Below, piece after piece: positions 1-5,816 of a DNA stretch of 7,472 nt; positions within the stretch are counted from its first letter, which is position 1, and each line of letters opens with the position of its first letter. The stretch lies in contig MGUO01000114.1 of assembly GCA_001800015.1 (NCBI GenBank), positions 1 to 7,472 on the forward strand, written 5' to 3'. Below the pieces are notes generated by a model. That model was not told the origin of the DNA, searched no databases, and saw only the letters and a list, made by a program, of their open reading frames with translations. The DNA comes from Elusimicrobia bacterium RIFCSPHIGHO2_02_FULL_57_9 (GTDB lineage Bacteria > Elusimicrobiota > Elusimicrobia > UBA1565 > UBA9628). Both the position numbers and the translations under genes were made by a program.

Positions 1-376
1 AAGAAGCCCATAATTGGGCGGCGGAGGCGGCCAGCCCGCAAAACAGATAAAAGAACAGATAGCGCAAATGCCCGAGCCGGTCTTCCACGTTGTTGCCGAA
101 TATGTGCAGGACCCAAAGATTCGAGATAATATGCAGCCAGCCGCCGTGGAGGAACATCGAGCTTATGAAAGGAAGGAAATATGATTCCGGGCCGATTCGG
201 GCCAGCATGCCCGGCGTTGAATATTTAAGCGGGACAAGACCGTGCCAAAGCAGAAACTTCTCAAGATTGCGGCCAAGCGACAATTCGTAAAAAAAGGCCG
301 CGATATTGGCTGAAATCAGCAGCAGGTTGATTATCGGGAAGCTGCGGCTGGGCACGTTGTCGCGAATGGGAAACAT
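1..376 (-). CDS. Rhomboid family intramembrane serine protease (N-terminal part, runs off window)
   Basis: Reading leftward from ATG at 376-374 gives 125 open codons to the window edge. Rhomboids cleave transmembrane substrates inside the membrane with a Ser-His dyad. Seen here: a short charged start (MFPIRDNVPSRSFP), first membrane segment at about residues 14-30, a loop, then HGGWLHIISN at 77-86. H77, H82 and N86 have the same spacing as GlpG H145, H150 and N154, the latter two being oxyanion-hole residues. This is followed by FGNNVEDRLGH (93-103) and another membrane segment from about 104. The GxSG serine and the catalytic histidine belong to later helices outside the window, so activity cannot be judged. 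An in-frame TAG at 391-389 and an AGGA (390-387) about ten bases ahead support this start. It is divergent from the 505 gene. Family call is confident; substrate unknown. Confidence 0.9.
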   Translation of the reverse strand, partial: MFPIRDNVPSRSFPIINLLLISANIAAFFYELSLGRNLEKFLLWHGLVPLKYSTPGMLARIGPESYFLPFISSMFLHGGWLHIISNLWVLHIFGNNVEDRLGHLRYLFFYLFCGLAASAAQLWAS

Positions 377-430
377 CAGGAAATTATCCTAAAAATAGAT
401 AAACAGGGTGTTCCTTTTTTTTAACCTTCT

Positions 431-452
431 TTTACCGTCATTTAATGGTAAA
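431..452. promoter_or_regulatory. Dyad TTTACC-N10-GGTAAA, possible operator
   Basis: Perfect 6-bp inverted repeat, TTTACC at 431-436 and GGTAAA at 447-452, with centres about 16 bases apart. It lies in the AT-rich divergent region and its right half overlaps the position where the -35 element of the 505 gene would sit. That arrangement would suit a dimeric repressor. The arms are short, so chance is possible. Confidence 0.25.
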
Positions 453-474
453 TCTATTTCCCTCCGTGTATACT
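446..474 (+). promoter_or_regulatory. Putative sigma-70-type promoter for the 505 gene
   Basis: A good -10 box, TATACT, lies at 469-474. The best-spaced -35 candidate (17-base spacer) is TGGTAA at 446-451, which is weak. Transcription would begin near 481, giving a leader of about 24 bases to the ATG at 505. The upstream in-frame ATG at 445 would then lie before the transcript start. The -10 is convincing by eye, the -35 is not. Confidence 0.4.
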
Positions 475-493
475 ATATGGCGCAGTGGAATTC

Positions 494-499
494 GGGAGG
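494..499 (+). promoter_or_regulatory. Shine-Dalgarno GGGAGG that fixes the start at 505
   Basis: GGGAGG ends five bases before ATG 505. The longer in-frame alternative starting at ATG 445 has no comparable site and would bury a textbook signal peptide behind 20 residues. Confidence 0.7.
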
Positions 500-504
500 C
501 GAAA

Positions 505-1134
505 ATGAATAAGTTGATTCTGATATTGGCCGTTTTGATTTTGGGTTTAAGCGCGATTCAGGCTGATGCCGCCCGAAAGCCCAGCTCGTCGCCCGGAAGC
601 GCCAAGGCTTTGAGCCGGTTAAACGCCATCAGGCTGCGCTCGCCGGCCGCGGCTCAAAAAGGTTTATGCACGGCCATCACCGCGATTTCCGCGCACGTAG
701 CGGGGGTTAAACCCGATGTTCCCGCGAGCGCTGGCGACTGTGTGAGATCCGAAGCGCCAGGCGACGATGTGGGAGACACCCCTGGTGACGATGTGACGGA
801 TACCCCGGGCGATGATGTGGCGGACACTCCCGGCGATGTGGAGATGTGCAATGGCGAGCCCTGTTCCGATTCAACCCTGAGCTTTCAATCCGAGGCTTTA
901 ATAACCGCTATTCAAGACAGCAAAGAGTCCGCGCGTCAGGCTGCCAAGCAGGCTCGTGAAGAGGCCCGGGAAACAGCGCAATCAGCCCGGGAAGAAGCCA
1001 ACGCCGGCCTAGGGCAAGCCAAGGCGGCTCGCGAAGCCGCCGCGGAAGCGCGTGGTGCAGCCAAGGACGCCCAAGAAGCAGCCCGAGATGCCGCTAAAGC
1101 CGCCCGAAAAAATCAGTCGGCAGAGGGAGTTTAA
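505..1134 (+). CDS. Secreted PGDDV-repeat, alanine-rich coiled-coil protein of unknown function
   Basis: A 209-residue protein that I do not recognise. Residues 1-22 form a clear Sec signal peptide: MNK, a hydrophobic core rich in Leu/Ile, then the A-D-A cleavage motif at 20-22. A basic, Ser/Pro/Ala-rich stretch follows. Residues 85-112 hold three and a half copies of the acidic octapeptide PGDDVxDT. Next comes MCNGEPCSDS with two cysteines; two more lie upstream (GLC and GDC), so disulfides are possible in an oxidising compartment. From about residue 137 to 205 the chain is a highly charged Ala/Arg/Glu/Lys/Gln helix with alanines every three to four residues, resembling an alanine-zipper coiled coil. 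There is no lipobox or C-terminal anchor. It directly precedes a probable outer-membrane barrel gene in the same frame, suggesting a shared envelope role (inference). Start chosen by Shine-Dalgarno and signal peptide. That it is a real gene is fairly sure; function is open. Confidence 0.8.
   Translation: MNKLILILAVLILGLSAIQADAARKPSSSPGSAKALSRLNAIRLRSPAAAQKGLCTAITAISAHVAGVKPDVPASAGDCVRSEAPGDDVGDTPGDDVTDTPGDDVADTPGDVEMCNGEPCSDSTLSFQSEALITAIQDSKESARQAAKQAREEARETAQSAREEANAGLGQAKAAREAAAEARGAAKDAQEAARDAAKAARKNQSAEGV
757..840 (+). repeat. 3.5-copy 24-bp tandem repeat encoding PGDDVxDT
   Basis: Units at 757-780, 781-804 and 805-828, plus a partial unit at 829-840. They encode PGDDVGDT, PGDDVTDT, PGDDVADT and PGDV. 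The first codon of each copy is a different proline codon (CCA, CCT, CCG, CCC), and Asp, Gly and Thr codons also vary. The peptide is therefore conserved while the DNA has drifted. Confidence 0.9.
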
Positions 1135-1143
1135 ATTCCCTCT
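1122..1143 (+). promoter_or_regulatory. Hairpin over the stop codon, sequestering the next gene's Shine-Dalgarno
   Basis: Perfect 7-bp arms AGAGGGA (1122-1128) and TCCCTCT (1137-1143), extendable by a G-U pair (1129/1136), with TTTAAA as loop. The loop includes the TAA stop (1132-1134) of the secreted-protein gene. The 5' arm holds GGGAG, the only strong ribosome-binding sequence before the barrel gene. No T-run follows, so it is not an intrinsic terminator. A ribosome finishing the upstream gene would open the stem, which fits translational coupling (inference). Confidence 0.45.
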
Positions 1144-1146
1144 TCC

Positions 1147-2070
1147 TTGGGGATATTTCTTGCCGTTGCAGGCCTTTTAACCGCTATAGTCGCACCCTCT
1201 TTCGCTGTTTCTTCATCGTGGCTGCCGGCGGCCCAGCCCACGCGTCTGACCTTTCTCGCGCTGGGTTCCTACGAATACGATTCCAACGTGCTCCAGCTTC
1301 CTCAGACCGGAGGCGACTCCCCAACCGATAAAGAAGATCTGTCTTATTTTGCCTTTCTTTTCGCGAATTATCGCGGCGTTCCTTCGTCACGGACGCAATG
1401 GCGGGCTTTTGCCTTTTGGAAGGATTACGAGAAGTTAAATGATCTCGATATGTCGGGCCTTTCTTTGGGAATTCAGCAAGGCATTCCTGTTTCCATCGGG
1501 GAAACCTATTGGCGTTATGAAACCCAGTATTTTCAACTCGACCGGCGCAATTATCTTCTACTCCACAGCGCCGGGGTGGATTATGATATATTGAGAAAAC
1601 GGCCGGAAAAAATAGTGATCGGCTATCGAGCCGGCTACCGGGATTTTATCCCGGCGAGTTTCGAGGGGCTCGAGGGTTTTCAGCAGCGGGCCTCCCTGGC
1701 GCTATCCCGCTCTTTTCATTCTTGGCTTAAAGCCCTGAAATTAAAGGGAGATGCTTACCGGGAAGATCCGCATGATTCGAAGTTTAAACACAAGGGGGCG
1801 GAGGGCCTGCTTGAGGCGGCCCTGGGTTTGCCGGATGAATGGGAGCTGAAGTTAAGCCCTTCGGCGCGTTGGCGGCGTTGCGATCTGCCGGATGCGTCCA
1901 ATTTCCGGCGTGAAGAATTCCTCGTCCAATACGCGGCCGCCCTAAGCCGCTCCATGAATAAATGGCTGGGCATTGAATTCAGCTATGCTTACGGCCAAAA
2001 CAGAGCCAACCGCCCAAGTTTGGAGTATAAGAAATCGGTCGCGGCGATTTCTCTGACCCTCGCCATATAA
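1147..2070 (+). CDS. Probable outer-membrane beta-barrel protein, unknown function
   Basis: About 307 residues from TTG 1147. The start is uncertain because the frame has no ATG until residue 102. An ATT at 1135 is better spaced (5 bases) from the GGGAG at 1125-1129, but ATT is a very rare start. A hydrophobic segment, IFLAVAGLLTAIVAPSFA (residues 3-20), ends in a plausible signal-peptidase site, though it lacks the usual basic N-terminus. The mature chain begins its first strand with LTFLALGSYEYDSNV (34-48). Such Y-D-S-N-V starts are common in barrel domains, including those following TPR regions. It continues with many Tyr/Trp/Phe-rich alternating strands separated by polar turns. The end (KKSVAAISLTLAI) alternates hydrophobic residues, as a closing barrel strand does, but ends in Ile rather than Phe. 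It shares frame and probably mRNA with the secreted coiled-coil gene, and is 15 bases ahead of cysS. No family assigned; the barrel call rests on pattern only. Confidence 0.65.
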   Translation: MGIFLAVAGLLTAIVAPSFAVSSSWLPAAQPTRLTFLALGSYEYDSNVLQLPQTGGDSPTDKEDLSYFAFLFANYRGVPSSRTQWRAFAFWKDYEKLNDLDMSGLSLGIQQGIPVSIGETYWRYETQYFQLDRRNYLLLHSAGVDYDILRKRPEKIVIGYRAGYRDFIPASFEGLEGFQQRASLALSRSFHSWLKALKLKGDAYREDPHDSKFKHKGAEGLLEAALGLPDEWELKLSPSARWRRCDLPDASNFRREEFLVQYAAALSRSMNKWLGIEFSYAYGQNRANRPSLEYKKSVAAISLTLAI

Positions 2071-2085
2071 ACTAAAATATAAAGA

Positions 2086-3462
2086 ATGCTCCAATTCTTC
2101 AACACCCTGAGGCGCGCCAAGGAGGACTTTAAGCCTTTGCATCCTCCCGCGGTCGGACTTTATACCTGCGGACCCACGGTCTACAATTATCTTCACGTCG
2201 GCAATTACCGCAGCTATATTTTCGAAGACGTCTTGCGCCGCAGCTTGGAATGCTTGGGCTATAAGGTGAAGCATGTGATGAATATCACCGACGTGGGCCA
2301 TCTGACCAGCGACTCCGATGACGGAGAAGACAAACTAGAGGTGGGAGCCGCGCGCACCGGGAAAACCGCCTGGGAAGTCGCCGAATTCTATACCAAGGCC
2401 TTTATCGAGGATTCCCAGCTGCTTAATTTTCTTGCCCCCCATGTTCTGTGCAAGGCCACTGATCACGTGTCCGAGCAGATCGAACTGGTCAAGCGCCTGG
2501 AGGCCAAGGGTTTTGCCTACGTTATCGGCGATGGCGTTTACTGCGATACCGCCAAGCTGCCCGACTACGGCAAATTGATGGGCCCCGGATACCAGGAAGG
2601 GCTGAAGGCCGGCGCGCGCGTCGAGGCCAATTTCAAGAAGCGCAACCCGAATGATTTTGCCTTATGGAAATTCTCGCCTCAAGGCAAGAAGCGCCAAATG
2701 GAGTGGGATTCCCCATGGGGCCGGGGGTTCCCGGGCTGGCATATCGAATGCTCGGCCATGGCCATGAAGTATTTGGGGGAAACCTTCGACATCCATTGCG
2801 GCGGCGTGGACCATATTCCCATCCATCACACCAACGAGATCGCCCAATCCGAAGCGGCCACGGGCAAGCCCTTCGCGAAGTTCTGGATGCACGGCGAGTT
2901 TCTTCTGATGAACAACGCCAAGATGGCCAAATCAGCCGGCGGGTTTTTGACTTTGTCGGATCTGAAAGAAAAAGGCTTCGATCCCTTGGATTACCGCTAC
3001 CACTGCCTGACCGCGCATTATCGCAAGCAATTGGATTTTTCCTGGGAATCTCTGGAATCGTCCAAAACGGCCCGTCGCCGGCTGCGCGAAATCGCGCAGG
3101 GGCTTAAGGCGCAGCCGGCCAAACCGGCCTGCGCCGAGCATGAAAATGCGTTTAGGCAAGCCCTGGAGGACGATTTAAACCTGCCCGGGGCTTTGGCCGT
3201 GGTATGGGATGATTTGCGCTCCGACCTTCCGGCCGGCTCTCGCGCCGTGATGCTTAAAAACGCGGAGAAAGTGCTGGCCTTAGGGCTTTTCGATGAGATC
3301 GAGAGCGCTATTTCGCCTGATTTGCAGGCCTTAATCGACCAGCGCGAGCAGGCGCGGCGCGCCAAGAATTTCGCTCTTGCCGATAAGCTCAGGGAAGAGC
3401 TGGACGCTCAGGGCGTTCTCATTAAGGACACTCCACAGGGCGTCAAGTGGCGAAAAAAATGA
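2086..3462 (+). CDS. cysS: Cysteinyl-tRNA synthetase
   Basis: A 458-residue class I synthetase that charges tRNA-Cys with cysteine in the cytoplasm, full length for the family. Seen: YTCGPTVYNYLHVGN at 26-40 with zinc ligand C28 and the HIGH-type motif as HVGN (37-40). Remaining zinc ligands fit C222 (GWHIECSAMAM), H247 and E251 (HHTNEIAQSEA), matching E. coli C209, H234 and E238. The ATP-binding loop is KMAKS (279-283) rather than KMSKS. The helical anticodon-binding end includes the usual RxxKNFALADKLREEL (425-438). Both variant motifs occur in bacterial CysRS lineages and should remain functional. The start is fixed by homology. The Shine-Dalgarno before it is poor (only AAAGA), which may mean coupling to the barrel gene 15 bases upstream. 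Its TGA stop lies inside a 12-bp hairpin. Confidence 0.97.
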   Translation: MLQFFNTLRRAKEDFKPLHPPAVGLYTCGPTVYNYLHVGNYRSYIFEDVLRRSLECLGYKVKHVMNITDVGHLTSDSDDGEDKLEVGAARTGKTAWEVAEFYTKAFIEDSQLLNFLAPHVLCKATDHVSEQIELVKRLEAKGFAYVIGDGVYCDTAKLPDYGKLMGPGYQEGLKAGARVEANFKKRNPNDFALWKFSPQGKKRQMEWDSPWGRGFPGWHIECSAMAMKYLGETFDIHCGGVDHIPIHHTNEIAQSEAATGKPFAKFWMHGEFLLMNNAKMAKSAGGFLTLSDLKEKGFDPLDYRYHCLTAHYRKQLDFSWESLESSKTARRRLREIAQGLKAQPAKPACAEHENAFRQALEDDLNLPGALAVVWDDLRSDLPAGSRAVMLKNAEKVLALGLFDEIESAISPDLQALIDQREQARRAKNFALADKLREELDAQGVLIKDTPQGVKWRKK

Positions 3463-3493
3463 CCACCGAAATATTTCCTTACGGTGGTCATTT
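3453..3493 (-). terminator. Minus-strand intrinsic terminator shape
   Basis: Read on the minus strand, hairpin A is followed directly by a run of seven T's (complement of A 3453-3459, three of them inside the stem), the classic intrinsic terminator layout. The only minus-strand gene to the right is the histidine kinase ending at 5817, over 2.3 kb away, so it could stop antisense readthrough under the plus-strand genes. It may equally be a weak bidirectional terminator after cysS. Confidence 0.35.
3457..3493 (+). promoter_or_regulatory. Hairpin A at the cysS-rlmB junction
   Basis: Perfect 12-bp inverted repeat: AAATGACCACCG (3457-3468) and CGGTGGTCATTT (3482-3493), with a 13-base loop. The cysS TGA (3460-3462) lies in the 5' arm. 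The 10-bp palindrome GAAATATTTC (3468-3477) extends from the last stem base into the loop. Only three T's follow on the plus strand before CGGCG, so plus-strand termination should be weak. It shares 3489-3493 with hairpin B, so the two complete stems exclude each other. Confidence 0.6.
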
Positions 3494-3520
3494 CGGCGCC
3501 TTACCAGGAACGCCGAAATG
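3489..3520 (+). promoter_or_regulatory. Hairpin B sequestering the rlmB start
   Basis: Perfect 10-bp arms CATTTCGGCG (3489-3498) and CGCCGAAATG (3511-3520) around a 12-base loop. The rlmB ATG (3518-3520) forms the end of the 3' arm and its Shine-Dalgarno AGGA (3506-3509) is in the loop. When folded it should reduce rlmB initiation. It competes with hairpin A for CATTT. Confidence 0.5.
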
Positions 3521-4309
3521 AAGCGACGCGATCGCGATGAGCAACCGCCCCGAAGAGTCAACCGCTGGCTCGGCGGCGCTCACGCGGTCGAGGAGACCCT
3601 GCGTTCCAAGCCCCAAACCGTGCAGGAATTGTGGGTCGAGCATGAGGCCAAAAGCCCCGCTATCGCGCAGGCCATACGCTTGGCCCGGGCCACCGGCATC
3701 CGTATTCAATTCATGGCGCGCAAGGCAATCGACCGCGCCTTAAACGGCGGCAGGCATCAGGGCATGGCTATCAAGGTTCTCGAGGAGCCGGGCCAAGGCT
3801 TTGACGCTTTTCTTAAGATACTTTCCGACCAGGAAAAGCCCGGGCTGGTTCTGGTGGCCTTGGATCAAATCCAGGATCCCCATAATCTGGGGGCGATCGC
3901 GCGCTCGGCGGCGAACCTGGGCGCGGCGGGCTTGATCATCCCCGAGCGGCGTTCTTCCCCTTTAAGCGCGGTCGCGGTGCAAGCCTCGGCCGGAGCCATA
4001 CAAAAACTAAAGGTTTTCAAAGTCGTCAATCTGGCCCAGGCCTTGGAGCGCTGCAAGCAGGCCGGCTTCTGGATTTACGGGGCCGACGCCGGCGGCCGCG
4101 CCGTCTGGGATGCCGCCCTAAACTTCCCCTTGGTCCTGGTTATCGGCTCCGAGGGCTGCGGCATGCGTCCTTTAATCCAATCCTCTTGCGACGAGCTGGT
4201 GAAAATTCCGCAATCCTCCGGAGGCGTGGAAAGCCTGAATGCCTCTTGCGCCGCCAGCGTCTTGCTCTATGAAATCGCCCGGCAGGCGGCCGGGGTTAGG
4301 AACAAATGA
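3518..4309 (+). CDS. rlmB: 23S rRNA (guanosine-2'-O)-methyltransferase RlmB, SpoU/TrmH family
   Basis: A 263-residue SPOUT enzyme using S-adenosylmethionine to methylate a ribose 2'-OH; E. coli RlmB modifies G2251 of 23S rRNA and has 243 residues. Seen: an N-terminal substrate-binding domain (about 16-95) with GGAHAVEETL and the RHQGMAIKV junction, then the knotted catalytic domain. Motif 1 is DQIQDPHNLGAIARS (116-130) with N123 and R129; motif 2 is LVIGSEGCGM (207-216) with E212; motif 3 is IPQSSGGVESLNAS (230-243) with N241. R129 and E212 correspond to catalytic R114 and E198 of E. coli. The extra length is a basic tail, MKRRDRDEQPPRR. ATG 3518 has AGGA eight bases before it; the frame is open far upstream but only into cysS. 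The gene follows cysS by 55 bases, a common pairing. A different SpoU target (other rRNA or tRNA) cannot be excluded. Confidence 0.88.
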   Translation: MKRRDRDEQPPRRVNRWLGGAHAVEETLRSKPQTVQELWVEHEAKSPAIAQAIRLARATGIRIQFMARKAIDRALNGGRHQGMAIKVLEEPGQGFDAFLKILSDQEKPGLVLVALDQIQDPHNLGAIARSAANLGAAGLIIPERRSSPLSAVAVQASAGAIQKLKVFKVVNLAQALERCKQAGFWIYGADAGGRAVWDAALNFPLVLVIGSEGCGMRPLIQSSCDELVKIPQSSGGVESLNASCAASVLLYEIARQAAGVRNK

Positions 4310-4323
4310 CCGCCAGATCATGA
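4306..4323 (+). CDS. Possible 5-codon coupling ORF (MTARS)
   Basis: ATG ACC GCC AGA TCA TGA fills the rlmB-transporter gap. Its ATG overlaps the rlmB stop (ATGA, 4306-4309) and its TGA overlaps the transporter ATG (ATGA, 4320-4323). The only decent Shine-Dalgarno here, AGGA at 4298-4301, is placed for this ORF (4 bases) and not for the transporter (18 bases). It may pass ribosomes on by reinitiation. The peptide is unlikely to matter in itself. Confidence 0.3.
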   Translation: MTARS

Positions 4324-5180
4324 CCATCTGCGAACGCCCGCCGCAGCCTTCCTCATCGCTGCGGGCCATCACCGCCGCCTTTTGCCTGACCGCTTTTTTT
4401 TGCTTAGTCGAGCTTGTTGGGGGCTGGTGGACGGGAAGCTTGGCCCTGATCTCCGACGCCATGCACATGGCCGTGGATATGATCTCGCTGGGCATGGCCC
4501 TTTTTGCCGCCGCGGTCAGCCAAAGGCCGCCGGACGCCAAAAGGACTTTCGGCTATAAACGTTTGGAGGTGCTGGCCGCCTTGGGCAACGGGGTGGGCTT
4601 ATGGGTGGCCACCGGCATTATCCTGCATGAGGCCTATTTTCGCTTCGGCTTTCCCATGCCCGTGGCCGCGCCCCAAATGATCGCCATCGCCTGCGTCGGG
4701 CTCGCCTGCAATGTGTTGTCGGGGTATATCCTCTATTCCTCCAGCCGGATGAACATCAACCTGCGCGGGGCTTTCCTGCATGTCGCCACCGACGCTTTGG
4801 GTTCGGTGATCGTTATTATCTCAGGCGCGGTGATTCTTAAAACCCGCTGGTATCAGGCCGACGCCGTCGCCAGCGCCTGCATTTGCGTGGGTATTATTCT
4901 GACCTCGTTTTGGCTGCTGCGGGACTCCATCCATATTCTCCTGGAAGGAACGCCGCCGCATTTGGATTTGGAAGAGATACGCGGCTGCCTGGCGCAATTG
5001 CCGGGTGTGAAGGAAGTGCACGACCTGCATTTGTGGTCGCTGACGCAGGGCAGCGAAACCATGAGCGGGCATCTGGTGGTGGAGCCGGGCCAGGATTCGG
5101 CGTCGGTGCTTAAGGCCGGCACCGCGCTGCTTAAGGAAAAATTCAATCTTTCCCATGTCACTCTGCAGATAGAGACCTAA
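4320..5180 (+). CDS. CzcD-type cation diffusion facilitator (zinc/divalent metal efflux)
   Basis: A 286-residue inner-membrane metal/proton antiporter. Six membrane helices are visible at about 15-35, 43-65, 82-104, 116-139, 150-173 and 181-203, then a cytoplasmic dimerising domain (about 205-286). Metal-site residues are H49 and D53 in helix 2 (SDAMHMAVD) and H154 and D158 in helix 5 (HVATDALGS). The two His-Asp pairs are typical of Zn/Co/Cd exporters. FGYKRLEVLAAL (77-88) and the C-terminal VHDLHLWSLTQG (233-244) match the CzcD branch. The His-rich loop often found between helices 4 and 5 is absent, replaced by a short Ser/Asn stretch. ATG 4320 is the best start but has no close Shine-Dalgarno; in-frame ATGs at 4239 and 4269 would overlap rlmB and are less likely. 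Initiation probably depends on coupling. Exact metal cannot be told from sequence alone. Confidence 0.92.
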   Translation: MTICERPPQPSSSLRAITAAFCLTAFFCLVELVGGWWTGSLALISDAMHMAVDMISLGMALFAAAVSQRPPDAKRTFGYKRLEVLAALGNGVGLWVATGIILHEAYFRFGFPMPVAAPQMIAIACVGLACNVLSGYILYSSSRMNINLRGAFLHVATDALGSVIVIISGAVILKTRWYQADAVASACICVGIILTSFWLLRDSIHILLEGTPPHLDLEEIRGCLAQLPGVKEVHDLHLWSLTQGSETMSGHLVVEPGQDSASVLKAGTALLKEKFNLSHVTLQIET

Positions 5181-5810
5181 TTGGCCCGCTCTCCCGCCTG
5201 CCTGATTTTGCTTAACGGCGTCCTGCCCGATCCGGGCCTGGTGCGGCGTCTGGCGCGCAAGACGTCCCATGTTCTCTGCGCCGATGGAGGGTTGCGTCAC
5301 GCCGCGTCGCTGAAACTTTCGCCGCGCTTCGTCATCGGCGACATGGATTCCCTGCCGCGGCCCCTGCCGCATTTTAAAAAAAGGACCACCTACTTATGTG
5401 ATTTCGACGAGGACCGGTCTGATTTCGAGAAAACCCTAAACTTCGCCGGGGAAGCCGGATTTAAAAGGATTTACGTGGCCGGCGCCCTAGGCGGACGCAC
5501 CGACCATATGCTGGTCAATCTTGCCTTGATCGGGCGCTATAGCGCTTCGCTTGAGATTATCATGGTCGATCGCGGTTTTGCCCGGCTGTTGGGCCCGGGC
5601 CGTTACGATTTGGCCACGCTCAAGAAGGGGCAGGCCTTTTCGCTTCTGGCCGCCCCGCAGGCAAAAGTAAGCCTTGCAGGCGCCAAGCACGTTCTGAAAA
5701 ACGTTTTTCTGCAGGCCGGCAGCCTGGGACTAAGCAATAAAGCCGCAAGCCGCCCTCATCTAGTCATCCACCAAGGCCGGTTGTGGCTCATGAGCGAGGC
5801 GCGTTCGTAA
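5181..5810 (+). CDS. thiN: Thiamine pyrophosphokinase
   Basis: A 209-residue cytoplasmic enzyme, usual length, transferring pyrophosphate from ATP to thiamine to make thiamine pyrophosphate (salvage route). Seen: ILLNGVLPDP at the start, CADGG (33-37), IGDMDSLP (52-59), DEDRSDFEKTLNFA (76-89) with acidic metal-binding residues, GALGGRTDHMLVNL (101-114), then a C-terminal thiamine-binding beta domain with GSLGLSNKA (180-188). These are the conserved TPK blocks. Start is TTG 5181, directly after the transporter TAA and in the same frame. No in-frame ATG lies near, and the Shine-Dalgarno is weak (AGAGA), so translation likely relies on the ribosome ending on the transporter. No TPP riboswitch was noticed ahead of it, as expected for an internal operon gene. 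Confidence 0.93.
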   Translation: MARSPACLILLNGVLPDPGLVRRLARKTSHVLCADGGLRHAASLKLSPRFVIGDMDSLPRPLPHFKKRTTYLCDFDEDRSDFEKTLNFAGEAGFKRIYVAGALGGRTDHMLVNLALIGRYSASLEIIMVDRGFARLLGPGRYDLATLKKGQAFSLLAAPQAKVSLAGAKHVLKNVFLQAGSLGLSNKAASRPHLVIHQGRLWLMSEARS

Positions 5811-5816
5811 AGCTAT

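Noticed and set aside
396..424. Minus-strand promoter for the rhomboid gene (TTAAAA, 17 bases, TATCTA)
   Set aside because: The -10 match is poor and the leader would be only about 13 bases; not convincing by eye.
445..504. N-terminal extension of the secreted protein from ATG 445
   Set aside because: No Shine-Dalgarno, lies before the probable transcript start, and would mask the signal peptide beginning at 505.
2664..3107. Plus-strand 147-codon frame inside cysS
   Set aside because: Out-of-frame shadow of the catalytic core of cysteinyl-tRNA synthetase, with no motif of its own.
3377..3517. Longer rlmB reading frame running back into cysS
   Set aside because: Overlaps conserved cysS coding sequence in another frame; the peptide has no family likeness, and ATG 3518 has its own AGGA.
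4239..4319. Longer start for the metal transporter (ATG 4239 or 4269)
   Set aside because: Would overlap the conserved motif 3 or end of rlmB; the family needs only a short tail before the first membrane helix.
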